Assembly (NCBI GenBank): GCA_022579005.1
Contig: MU401623.1
Span: 1-64,000 of the forward strand
Reading direction: 5' to 3'
From: Poronia punctata
Lineage: Eukaryota > Ascomycota > Sordariomycetes > Xylariales > Xylariaceae
Length of the DNA stretch: 64,000 bases
Each line of letters starts with the position of its first letter. Within the stretch, counting starts at the first letter, position 1. This document shows positions 1 through 11,600 of the stretch, in pieces. Below the pieces are notes generated by a model. It had not been told where the DNA came from. It was given only the letters and a program-made list of their open reading frames with translations, and ran no database searches. A program made the translations under genes and the position numbers.

Positions 1-1350
1 AATTTAAAGTAGTTTTTAAGTATAAAAATTATTTAAAACTATAAGCAAGGCTTAATTTAGCTATTATAAGCTATATATATTAAAAAAATATATAAATTAA
101 ATAACTTTTTAAGCAAAATGCTATTAACTTTTATAAAATTTATTAAGCTATTTTTATATAAAAAAATTGCTACTTATTAAAAAGTTTATTACTATTAATA
201 TAAAATTAAATTAATTATATATACTATAGTTATTATTAAATTAAATATTGCTTTTATTATATTATTGCTTTTATAATTTAATAATAACTTTTTTTTTGCT
301 TACTACGCTGTTGCTAACTAAGTATTAAACTATTTTTAAGCAAATTAACGCTTTACTTTATAGTTTAAAAATAAAAATAAGCTTAAAGTAGCTAATAATT
401 TATTATTTGCTAACAATATTATTAATTAAAAAAGCTTATAAGTATATATAATACTTTTTTTTAATAAACTTATTAATTAAAAAGTAAATAAATAAAATAT
501 TATTATTACTTTTATAACTAAAGCTAAGCTTTTTATATTAGCTTAAGCTATAAAAAAAGCTATATTTATTAGCTAGCTTATTAATAAGTTTAGTGTTAAT
601 TTAAAATAAAAGCATATTACTATTTAGTACAATAATTAGTAAATTATTAATTTAGTAAATAAAAATATTATAATACTTAAAATAAAATTATAGCATATTA
701 ATATATATAACTACTAATTACGTTAAAAAGTAATTAATAAAACGCTTTAAGTAGTTTATATACTAATAAATTTAATAATAGTAAATAGTTTTATAAAGTT
801 TTTAGTATAAAATAAGTAAGCAAGCTTTTTATAATAAATTAATTTAGTTAACGTTAAAGCTATTTAAACTAAAATTAACTAGCTTATTACTATAAAAGTG
901 CAAAAAAACTAAAAAAATAAATTAAAACAATTTAAAACATTATAACTATTACTATAAAAGCTATAATACTATAAAATAAAAGTATTATTTATAGCTATAA
1001 AATAAACTAGTATATTAGCTTATTTTAAAAAAGTATATTAAATTTAATAGGTTATAAAATAATAAAAATTAATATAATGCTTATATAGTAAAAGTTATAT
1101 AGCTATAATAAAAACTACTATAAAAAAAAAGGTCTTTTTATAAAGGGTTTTTTTTTACTTATTTAGTATGTGCAAATTTTGCAAAAAAGAAAAGCTTTAT
1201 TTCTTTATGCGTATATTAATCAAGACATACAATTTAGCTATTTTGCTAGTTTTAACACTTACCTAGCTACCTACCTAGCTACTTACTTAGGTAAAGTAGC
1301 TACTTAAAGTAATTATTTCTTATTACTTTTAATATATAGGTTATATATAA

Positions 1351-1422
1351 ATAAGTAAATAAGTAAGTAAGTAAATAATTAAGTAAGTAAGTAAGTAGAT
1401 ACTAAGTAAGTAAGTAAGTAAG
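1351..1422. repeat. (TAAG)n-type microsatellite
   Basis: The sequence consists of imperfect repeats of the tetranucleotide AAGT/TAAG, interrupted by AAAT and GATAC. A shorter array of the same unit lies at about 2248-2280, directly after the second copy of the direct repeat, so the microsatellite and the repeat seem to travel together. Confidence 0.75.
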
Positions 1423-1440
1423 TTGTAAAGGTAAGTATAG

Positions 1441-1529
1441 ATCTGGCTATAATAGAGGGTCCTTTATAGTTAGGGCACTGTATTTCTTTAACACCTTAAC
1501 ATACTATAATATACCTATTTAACCTAACA
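1441..1529 (+). repeat. Direct repeat, copy 1 (C-to-T mutated)
   Basis: This about 89-bp segment begins ATCTGGCTATAATAGAGGG and matches the segment at 2159-2247. By hand alignment this copy has T where the other has C at about eight positions; the only other difference is one A/G change. All differences are transitions, as RIP would produce. The pair may be remnants of terminal repeats or of a dispersed element. Confidence 0.7.
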
Positions 1530-2158
1530 TATAGTAAAAGCTGCCGCCTTTGTTTAATTTCTGTTTGCGTTTTTTATTGCAATACTTGTTAATATATTAT
1601 AATACTAAGGTTAATTATTTATATTTAAAATGTAATTTTAACGGTTATTTTGCTAGCGTATATACTTTACTACTGCTTTTTGCTTTTGCTGTTTTTTTAG
1701 CTATATAAAATATACTTATATATTTAAATTAAAAGTATAAATATAAGCTATACTAATATAATTTTAACCTATATACTTATACTAACTATACTTTTTTACT
1801 ATAGGCTAAAGTAAAAAGAAAAAAAAATACTTATATATATATACTTTTTTTTATTTTTTTAAATTTATTATAATTAACGTTAAAAACAGGTTTAATTTAA
1901 TTAAAATTTAAAGAATTCTAGTATAAGACTTTTTTTTAACCTTTGCTTATTAACATATTTCTAGCTAGGTAAAAGGAGACCTAAAGAGGTAAAAAAGACT
2001 TTATAAAGTAGTTATGTTTAAAGGCAGTCGAAAAAGACATTAAAAACGAGGTTAATTATAATAAATCTAAAGGTATTTTAGGTGGCTTTTGTGTGTTGGT
2101 TTCGCTTCGTCGGTAACGTATGGCGAGAGAGTTTAGCCGTGTGTAGGGGAAGGTACGG

Positions 2159-2247
2159 ATCTGGCTATAATAAAGGGTCCTTTACAGTTAGGGCACTGTA
2201 TCCCTCTAACACCTTAACATACTATAATACACCTATCCAACCCAACA
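2159..2247 (+). repeat. Direct repeat, copy 2 (less mutated)
   Basis: This is the second copy of the segment at 1441-1529, in the same orientation and about 718 bp downstream. It keeps more cytosines (for example TATCCCTCTAAC where copy 1 has TATTTCTTTAAC) and lies outside the AT-saturated part. It is followed at once by a short GTAA/TAAG array. Confidence 0.7.
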
Positions 2248-2737
2248 AAGTAGGTAAGTAAGTAAGTAAGTAAGTAGGTAGAACTTTTCCTATTTTGTTA
2301 TATTTAGTGGGGACTCGGAAGCAAGATGGGGCCGGAAAAATAAGATTTATCCGGGGGTGGTATCTTTCTAAAAGGTGCGGAATCATACAGGAATGATACT
2401 AAATAATTCGTTCCGGAATGATTCATCGTGCAACCCTAGTGTACACGTACAATTAGCTTCTTTTTCAGCGCCACCAACAGGTCGAGGAAGTGGTTGATGG
2501 GTGGGAAAGCAAAGGTGAGTATTTCACAAAAACCACGACCGTCGCTTCTGATACAGCGGTGTCAGTGCCAAGCCGACGAACCTCTCTTTTCGCAAGTTGG
2601 AATGTCAGCATTCAAGAATCAAGACCGCTTGTGACAGAAGGGCGATGACAAGTCCCGCTACATTTGTTAGGTCCCAAAAGCGTCGACGGTCGCCTAATAA
2701 CGACGATGGTTTTACGTTGGATCGCGTAAATCTAATA
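2248..2737. other. Intergenic, no gene seen
   Basis: This is the downstream flank of the GH32 gene. It holds a short TAAG array and, at about 2368-2440, imperfect inverted copies of a GGAATCAT/ATGATTCC motif that might be a worn transposon end. I see no coding region. Confidence 0.5.
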
Positions 2738-3038
2738 CTAAAGCGCGAAACTACTTTCATAAACCATACTTTCCGAATTATTATCCCATCCCGTCAAATT
2801 ACCCACGACAAGCCCCTGCTCATTCTCATATTTCGCCCATGAACTTTTCAGAGACCACACATCGACAGACACAGACGCGCCGGCAGGCAAATCTCTCGAC
2901 GACATATGTACCACCGTTAAGGGTTGTAGGGGGTAGAAAACAGCGGTACCGGCATGCATACCCCTATCGACAAAGACCTCGAAGATACTACGGTCGATAA
3001 CAGCTTTCATACTCCAGGACGCTAGTGCCTTGCCCGAT

Positions 3039-3081
<43 letters not shown>

Positions 3082-4498
3082 GGTAGACGTCAGCCGTGCT
3101 AAACTTGTCAGTGAAGAAGATATTATCGAATCCTTTGATCCCGCCACGATTAATGAAGAATGGATTGTCGCCGCCAAAGTAGAAACCCGACTGTAGAATC
3201 TCTCCTGAAGCGGGTGATGCGAATGATAGGTTGAACGTGGAAAACTCGGTTAGCAATGTCGTGTTGATGCCGGTGACGTTTACTTCCAGGTAGAGAGCCC
3301 CTGACTCGACGGTCGAGTAATCCAATAATACCGAACCGTTACCGAAAGTAGTTGTCTTCAACCGAGTGTCGAGAACAGACGATATGTCAAAAATGTCGTT
3401 GGCCATAACCATGCCTATCCGGGGTGCCTCGACAAGGTAATTCGCTCGAGGCACCGACATCGCACTTCGCCAACCCTCGAGATTTCCAGTCGGGACTTGT
3501 TGAGCATACTGCCAATTCGAGGCCCAACCAATGCTAACCTGGTTCTGCCCCTCTGCAACACCGCTGAAGAACTGCGCGGCATAATTATCTTTCGCGAAAT
3601 CCGTCAGTCTGGTGACCGCATCGGAAGCCACGAAGTGAGTGCCATTGAAGCTGCCAACAAAGTACTCGGTGATGGAACCACCAAGCGGCGCCCCGGGCTG
3701 AATACTAACAGACAAGACGAATTTCTCATCGACAACAGCGCCATCTCTATCCCGTACCGGCATCTTGACAAGATTCGGACATTCATACTGCGTGCCCAAT
3801 AACCCATGACGGGTAAAATTAGACGCAAAAGTCCAATTAATCAAATCGGGACTCGTCCAGAACCCGACAACAAACGCCTGCGAATACGCAATAACCGCAA
3901 CCCATCCATCGCCATATCGAAGAACCTTTGGATCGCGAAACTGGCTACTCGTACTATCAATAACGGGATTTCCGTCATAATACGAAAACGCATACCCGCC
4001 ATCACGCGAATACGCCAGATTCTGCGTCTGCGGTCCCGCCGAGCCATCTTCATAATACCGCGCAAGAGTGAACATGGCCACGACGCCATTATCCTGCTCA
4101 GGGAAGAAGCCGGACGTGTTATTCTCATCGACAACCGCACTACCGGAGAACACGTAGACTCTTTCTTCGGGTGGGAATAGAGCGATGGGTTGATTCACCC
4201 AATGGTAGAGGTCTTGACTTGTTGCATGGCCCCAGTGTTGATTCCCTGCTTTTATGCCGGTTGGGTTGTATTGGTAGTATAAGTGCCAGGTGCCATTTGC
4301 GTCTACGAAGAGGCCGTTGGGATCGTTCATGAATCCTTGAGGGGGGGAAAAGTGGATCTGGGGTCGGAATGGGCCGGTATATACAGCCGGTATGGGCTTT
4401 CCTGTTGGAACGGCTGGGTTGATGTATGTTCCATTTTGAGCCGCAACGCCGAGAGAAGTGACCAAGAGGTAAGTTAAGATGGCTTGATATATCATCAT
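2738..4498 (-). CDS. Secreted GH32 beta-fructofuranosidase (invertase/inulinase-like)
   Basis: This intronless gene encodes 586 residues. It is predicted to hydrolyse beta-fructosidic bonds of sucrose, inulin or levan outside the cell; which substrate cannot be told. An N-terminal signal peptide covers about residues 1-20. The GH32 signatures are present in order: the NDPNG nucleophile motif with Asp59, FSGS at 117-120, RDP at 188-190, and EC at 239-240 with Glu239 as the acid/base. The C-terminal part (about 400-586) fits the GH32 beta-sandwich. The ATG at 4498 is followed by a second ATG; either gives the same signal peptide. An odd feature is a run of 13 aspartates encoded by a GTC/GAC microsatellite at 3041-3080, inside the beta-sandwich region. 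Length is normal for the family. It lies between AT-rich blocks and is not obviously linked to the PKS cluster. Confidence 0.93.
3041..3080 (-). repeat. In-frame GAC trinucleotide repeat (poly-Asp)
   Basis: A pure GTC repeat on the plus strand reads as GAC codons in the GH32 gene, giving 13 consecutive aspartates after Tyr-His. Trinucleotide arrays of this purity commonly change in length between strains, which is known for microsatellites in general but not shown here. Confidence 0.9.
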
Positions 4499-4739
4499 GG
4501 ACGCTTGGCTTGGAGATCATAAAGGAGTGGGAAGTGAGACTGGGTAGAAATGGTGTCCAGGACTCAACTCAATGTGACCTTGGTTAATGAATCTTCAATT
4601 ATCAGTCACTACCTTTGTGGTATGCTGATCGAGCCATATCCATGAGTAGGAAAAGGGTAGTTGGGGACCAATCTCGCCATGACGGCATCATTGAATCCGA
4701 AGATACCTATCTGGTTACCCCACACTTATAAATTGACAG

Positions 4740-5000
4740 GAGCTAATAAGCTTTCTCCCTGATGTATGTCATGATCACGATAACTTCCCCAACTCCCTTA
4801 GCAAATTCCCAGCCCTCTCATTCGAATCATCCTTTCCCAACCCAATCCCCGCACACGTAAACTCCCACCTGACACCAGACAGGAAAACCCCCACTAGCCT
4901 CCCAATCGATGATTCCCGCCAAATCCCCATCTTTAACAATGATATTCCCAATCGTCAAATCGCCATGCGTAAAGCGTATACGGAGCCGCACTCGGCCTCT
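4740..5000 (-). pseudogene. Aminoglycoside phosphotransferase (APH)-like remnant
   Basis: On the minus strand the segment from about 4975 down to 4780 reads THGDL...NIIV....GIIDWE, the catalytic-loop (HGDxxxxN) and Mg-binding (IIDWE) motifs of the fungal APH/choline-kinase-like phosphotransferase family. The frame is broken. The residues Pro-Tyr-Thr-Leu that normally precede THGDL lie one frame away, as if a T had been inserted near 4970. After Pro-Val-Trp about seven extra bases (TGTCAGG) shift the frame before Glu-Phe...Gly-Leu-Gly-Lys resumes. No N-terminal kinase lobe is visible. I call it a truncated, frameshifted relic; the substrate of the ancestor is unknown. Confidence 0.65.
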
Positions 5001-5635
5001 TTTTACACAGATAAGTGTACGTCTTTTTCGGTATATTTTTCTTACCCCATGACTTGGCTAATTTCCCCTGAAGCTTCTTATTCGAAGCTATTGGTCGACG
5101 AGGAATATAAGCGGATATTGATAGCTTCGAAACTCGGGTTTTCGAATCATCGTTCTTTTAATATTAGTTTAGACCCTAGAGACCAACAGCCGCGGTCGGA
5201 GACGCCCCGGAAGAGGTGAGCTTGGTTGGTGTAGCGACAGCCTTCTTGGCGGGAGGGGGTCCATGTGCATGCTGTGCAAGGCGTGTCCGTGCTTGAAAAA
5301 ACCTTTAGGTGATTGAGAGGGATTATGAGTTAGAAGAAGATAAATGTAAGTTTGGAAAAGATGTCGACGGTCGTGTAAGGAAATGTTGTTGCCGTGGGAG
5401 AGACTGATATTCAAATCCCTACCTCACAATCTACCTAATCGGCGCGGTCCGTCTGCCGCGACCTCTTGAATTACTTACCCGCATCCGGGCCGGGACTAGG
5501 CAGGATTGCTTCAGCGGCCCGAACCTTGTATACGTACAACATGTTAAACATCATAGCGGGGAATCTAGCGTTTCATAACGGCATCGACATTAACGCGTTT
5601 ATGTTTGTTAAAATGCCCGTGTAGTGCTAGGCAAG
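5001..5635. other. Intergenic, nothing recognised
   Basis: The stretch is moderate in GC and lies between the phosphotransferase remnant and the large AT-rich block. It has short open frames but none resembles a known protein. GC-rich text near 5440-5520 ends sharply at the AT boundary (about 5636). Confidence 0.4.
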
Positions 5636-8600
5636 CTATTTTTAAAATAAAAAGCTTGCTACTTTACTTTTAATATTGCGTTAAAAAGTAGCTGCTTTTA
5701 ATTTTAAGTACGTTATAAATTAAAGTACAAGCACTTTAATTTAAATTTTACGCATATAGCGCTTTTTATTTGCTACTAAAAGCTTATAAGTTAATAAGTT
5801 AGCATATTATTAAGTATAAAAAGCGTATGTTATAAATAAAAACTTTTAATTATAGGCATATTAGCTTTATAAACTTTAACAAATTAAGTAAAAAAAAAAA
5901 AAAAAAATCCTAAATAATAAATAAACAATATTTAAAACTTGCTTAAAATATTACTAATTTTGTTTAAAAAACTTTTAAAAACACCTTAAGCATTTGCTAC
6001 TATTATAGTAAACTTTTTAAAGCAATTACTTTACTTTTAAAATAAAGCAAAAGCAGCGGAGATAATAAGTAAAATGCTAAGTAGTTAGCTAAAGTAGGCA
6101 ATTTGCTATTAAATAATAGCGCGTACTTAATATATGTTTTAAAGCGTACTTGCATTAGTATTATTATATTTTAATATTTTAAAGCAAATATTAAAATTAT
6201 ATATTGTTAATTTGTTTATTTAAAACCTTAATAAAGTAACAAGCTTTTTATATATGCTTTTTATTACTATATAGTAGTTAGTAAATATTTTTATATTATA
6301 AACAGCGTTTTAACTTATAAAAAGCAGCAAAGGTAGTTGTTATTAAAGTAATAAATATACTAGTATTTATAGCTTTAAGTATTATAGCAATTTTTTAAAA
6401 AGTTGCTTTTAAAAGCTAACTAAAAGCAATTATTATAAAAAAAGTTTTAGTAGGTAGTAAAGATAGCGTAGCAGCAAAGGGTGCTTAAAAAAGCGGCAAA
6501 AAAAAGCTAGGCAGTTAACAAAGTTAAAAAAAAAAGAAAGGCAACAGCGGCAAAAATAGCAGCAAGGATAGCAAAAAAAAGCAAAGCAAACAGCAAGAAC
6601 ATAAGCAAAAATATAAACAATAGCAAAAAAAACAGTAAAAAAGATAGCAAAAAAATATTTAGCACTATTAAATTATATTTATTGTTATTATTATTGTTAT
6701 TTATATTTTAATAATAGTTAGGGTAGTTATTGTCGACCTTTTTATAAACTTTTTTAAAGCCTGCATTTTTGTTTTTATTATTGTCTTTATTTTTATCTTT
6801 ATTTTTATTTTTAATTTTAAGCTACTAGTTATTTTTAAAATAGTTAAAGTTATTAATATTAAAGCAAGCAGCGCTATATAAAAGATAGCTAAGCTTTATA
6901 AAGGCTTTATAAGGCGCTCTAGATTCTTTTTTATTATTATTATTATTATTGTTGTCGTTATTGTCGTTTTTATAAAAAAAAATAAAGCTACTTAGTATAA
7001 ACTAAAAACTAGTTCTATATATAAGCTATTGCTACTATGTTGTAAATATAAATACTTATAACTTACTTTATAAGGTTAAAGTCCTTAAAAAGACCTAAAA
7101 GAAAGCAAAATATAATAACAGCTACTAAAAAATATATTTTAATTAGCAAAAAAACTGCTAAGTTAATTAAAATATATATATTAAGTTAAATATAAAGATA
7201 TATAGGCAAATTATTTATAAAAAAGGCAGGATTAGTATTAAGGATAGTAGTTATAAAAAAGAAAAAGTAAGGTAGCTTATAAACGTTATAATATTTAAAT
7301 ATATATTAGCATAAAAGGTACTATATATATAAGTACTTTTATATTGCTATAAGTATATATACAAATAAAGATATAAAGCGTATATAAATATTATTATTTA
7401 TATACTAAGTAAATAAACGGCTATAATATGCTACTTAATAAGCTATAATGTTTTTAAATCTTAATTTGCTAACTTATTTGCCTTTAACGTGCTACTAGTA
7501 CGCTTAAAATAATTAAAATTAAATAGTGCTTTAAACATAATGCCTTTAAATATTTTGCAATAAAATACTATAACATAATTAAGTCTAAGGCTAAACTCTT
7601 TTTTTAAAATATTAAGCATAACTTAATTTAAAGTAATAAATTAGCTTTTATAAACTATAATAGTAAAAACAATAACTAAAAGAAAGTTAGTACGCTAGCA
7701 TTGTTAGCTTTTAAACTTATACTTACAGTTTAAATAAATAATAAAAATTATAGGTTAGCTGTTTAGCGTTTAAAAAAAAAAAAGGCCGTTGTATTTATAA
7801 GATAATTAGCAATATATAATATAAAAAATAAATACTTTACTAACTTGTTAAAAAAAATAAAAACAGTAATAAAAAGATTTGTTTTATAGTCTACGCCTTT
7901 AACTTATACAATATTTTTAATTATACCTAAAGCTTTATTAATTAAGCTATAATAAATAAAAAAATTTTTAGTAAGCATAACGCAAGCTTTAAAGCAAATT
8001 AGTAAACAAAGTTTAAAGTTACTAGTATTATAAAAAAGCGCCTGATCTTATAAAAAGCTATGCTTTGTAGCCTTTATATAGAAGGTAGGCTGCTTTAGTT
8101 AGGTTATATGCTTATAATTATATTAATTAACTTATTTATATTAAATAAAAATATATAAAGCAGAATTAAAAAAAGTAATAATATTAGCAAAAAAATTATA
8201 TAAATAGCAAGTACTAAGTAGTTCTTAGTGCTTTTAAAAAACTTAGTACTATTATAATTTATTTAACGCAGCACAGAAGCCAGCTTAGGCATCGCCTTTT
8301 TAATATATAACAAATTAAAAGCAAATAGTCTTGTTAAAAAATGCATAAATATATTTACTTAATATTTGCATAAGATCTGTTTTAAGGGTGCAGCTAAATA
8401 AAAGGCAAGCGGCAACAAAAAAAAGCTAGCAAAAGTTGCTAAACAAAATATAGCTAAAGCTACTTATTATATGCTTAAAAGCTTTATTATTAAAATTTAA
8501 AATAGCTTATTAAAAGTAGTTGTTAACTTGGCTAAGTACTTTAAAGCTAATTATAAATTTTTTATTAAAAAAAACATATTTTTTTTTATTAAACGCTTAT

Positions 8601-11600
8601 TATAATTTAGCTAGAGCAATGCTTTTAAAAATTAAAAAAGCGCTTTTAACTAGTAACAAAAAAAGTAAATATATAGTATAGCTTATAATACTGTTAGCAG
8701 CAATGCTAGTAAGCATACAACGTAAAATAAAGTTTTAAACTTTAGCTTTAAAAGCTATACGTGCTAAATAAACATAAAAAACTTTAAGCATAAATAATTT
8801 GCTAGTGCTTGCAAAACTATTATAATTTAATAAAATTAGCTTAAGGTTTTTTTTTTATAATATAAGTTAGTAGTAGTTAATAAAAAGGTTATAAAAGCAA
8901 CGCTGCTTAGTATTAAAAAAATCTTAAGTATTTAGAAATATATTTTTAGCAGCATTATTAAACTTAGCATAGCTTTATAAAAAAAACAAATAGCTTTAGT
9001 TGCTAAAATTGCTATAATTAAAATATTTACTAACTTAAGGACTTTAATTAAAAGCAAAATTAAGTTTGCATACTTTAAGCTGCTTAAAAAAATTATTATT
9101 ATTTAAACTGCGCTTTAAAAGGTAGCAAGCAAGCTTATTTTAACTACTAAAGTTACTTTTAAGCTTATACTCTTTATTTTTAAACTTGTTATTAAAAATA
9201 GTGCTTTAATTAATATAATAGTAATTGTTATTATGCTAGCTAACGTTTTCTTTATTAATATAAAGTCTTTAGTAAGCAAAGTACGCTTTAGTATAGGTAT
9301 TATACTAATAGCTATTTACGATTTTAGTAAAAGTAATACTTTTTGCATTAAATAAGTAATAAAGCATTATTTTAACATAAGCAAAGTTTTTAGCATACGT
9401 ATTAAGCTTAAACTTAAAATAATAAATTAAAATATAATTAAAAGCTTATAAGCAAGAGCAAGGAAAATTTAAATCTTAACTTTATTTAGTTAGCTACTAA
9501 AAATAGGTAACTTAATTAAAGCTAGCAATATAAAGTAGCTTTTTTTTGTACTTTTTAAGCATAGTTGCCTTTTAATTAACCTTTTTGCTTTTTGCAACAA
9601 ATTAATATAGCTAAAAGGCTTTATTACAGCAGTTAACATACTACATAATATATAAAGACTATTAAAGTAAAAAGTTAAAAAGCAAATATATAATCTTTTA
9701 AAAGAAAACGTTGCGCTTGCTAACTAACTTGTTTATTATACGCATAACTAACAATAGCAAAAAAGCCTTCTTACTAATTTACAATAGTATTTTATAAACT
9801 AGGTCTTAATAAAACTAAAATATAGTTTTTGCTTTTAAGCAGTACTTAATTATATAGTTAATTACTATAAAATAATTATAACAAAGCAATATATTTATAT
9901 TAGCAACCTACTTAAAAATAATAGCAGCATTATAAATATTAAAGCAACAATTGTTATAGCAAAAAATAAACGCTTAGTAATTAAGGTTTATTAATTTATT
10001 AATATAAGTACAATTTTAAAGTTAGCAAAAAAAGTAAAAGCAATAATATAAGTTTATAAAAAGGGTGTAAGCTTTTAATAAGCAACGCAAAGCAGCAAGA
10101 CCAGCATTAGCTAAAATAAGCTTGCTACTTTTAATAAAGTACGTATTAATTGTATAAATTTAAGCTTTAGTAAAAAGGTTAGCTAAAAAACCTGGCTTAT
10201 TTTAATTTGCGCGCTTTTTTTTTTTGCAAAAATAATAAGCAAGTGTACAAGTATAGATTTAAAAACGTATTAAAAGCTATAATAAATAGTTAAATATAAA
10301 AACCTGTTCTTTAAAAGGCAAAGCAAAGGGGTTAATAGCAAGATTAAGCTTTTAGAAAAGGTTTATATTTAAAGCTAAAATATGCTTTTTTTAAAAAGCT
10401 TTAAACTAGGATCTTAAGAATTTAAAGAATATATTAGCATTAGGAACGCTTTTTAACTAAATAAATTTATAGTTATAAAAAGATTTACAGCCTTGCTATT
10501 TATAGCAATTTTAATAGTTTTTAATACAAAACTTAAATATAATAACCTTTTTTATAAAAGCATTAAACTAGATATAAAACTAGTATATAATAATATGCAA
10601 GTTGTTTTTAACGTTTTTTATAGCAATGCAAAGCTTGTTAGCTTTAAAAGGAGCATTTTGCTATTGTTTAAATGCAGGCATATGCTTATAAAGATTGTAT
10701 TAGTAATAGTTAGCTGCAAAAAAAGTAATAAAAAAAAATAGACAACCTAATATATTATAGTATGCTTTTAAGTTTTTTTTTTTATTACCTTAAAAAAAGC
10801 AAGTGCTTTAAAAGTTTTTAGTATAACAAATAATAAAGTTTAAAATAAACTATGCTTTTAAAAACTTAGATTTAAACGTAGCCCTAAGCTTTACAGCAGT
10901 TAGGGCTTAATTTTTTTTAAGCTAGCAGTTAACAAAAAAAAAGCTTTAAAAAGTAACTTGCTTACGCATTATTATATTATAGCAAATAAAAGCAAATTTT
11001 AAATATTAAGTAAAGCGCTTATTATGCTATTTAAAAGCATAGTTAACTTAAACTTTAAACTTAACACTATAAAGGCAACTTTAAATAAACTTAGCTATAT
11101 TATAAAAAAAAAAAGTAAAGAACGCAATTAAAAGTAAAGGCTTAGTATAGCTAAATTTATTAATAAAAGTAAATTAAATAAAAAAGAGATCTAAGTAACG
11201 CTAAAAAGCCTTATTGCCTTAAACTTTATTTTAAAAAACGTTAAGTTCTGCTTTTTAAGCTATAAAGTTTAGCATAGCACTAATATTAACCTTGTTTATA
11301 AGCTTAGCAAGCTTTTTATTAGTAATATTATTATTTAAGCTTATATTATTTTTAATGTTTATAACGTTACTAAGTTAATTAAAAATGTTATTATTATTAA
11401 AAAAATAATTTAGCTGCTTATAGTTAAGTAAAATGTTTTAATAACTAAAGTAGTTTTGCTTTAAAAAAATAAGCTAAATATAAACAGCCTAACGCTAAAC
11501 ATAGAAATTATAAATAATTTATTATTAAAAGCAAGCGTTATATATTTTAACAACTATATAATTAAGCTTTGCAAAAAGCAAAGAAAGTTAATCCTATACT

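Larger units (their letters stand above)
1..2090. repeat. AT-rich, RIP-like gene-free block
   Basis: This stretch is dominated by A and T, with very many TpA steps and stop codons in all frames, and I see no coding potential. Such composition in a Pezizomycotina genome is typical of transposon DNA destroyed by repeat-induced point mutation; that origin is inferred. It contains a TAAG-type microsatellite (about 1351-1422) and the mutated copy of a direct repeat (1441-1529). GC content recovers over about 2040-2110. No recognisable reverse transcriptase or transposase motif survives. Confidence 0.8.

Noticed and set aside
2368..2440. Transposon terminal inverted repeat near 2.4 kb
   Set aside because: GGAATCAT/ATGATTCC words are arranged in inverted copies, but the pairing is short and imperfect, and no partner end was found within the window.
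5169..5414. An 81-residue minus-strand frame before the AT block
   Set aside because: It has no recognisable domain and lies in a pseudogene-rich strip.
10493..10741. An 82-residue open frame in the AT-rich block
   Set aside because: Its residues are those expected from random AT-rich codons (Lys, Asn, Ile, Phe, Leu), it has no domain, and it begins without a good ATG context.
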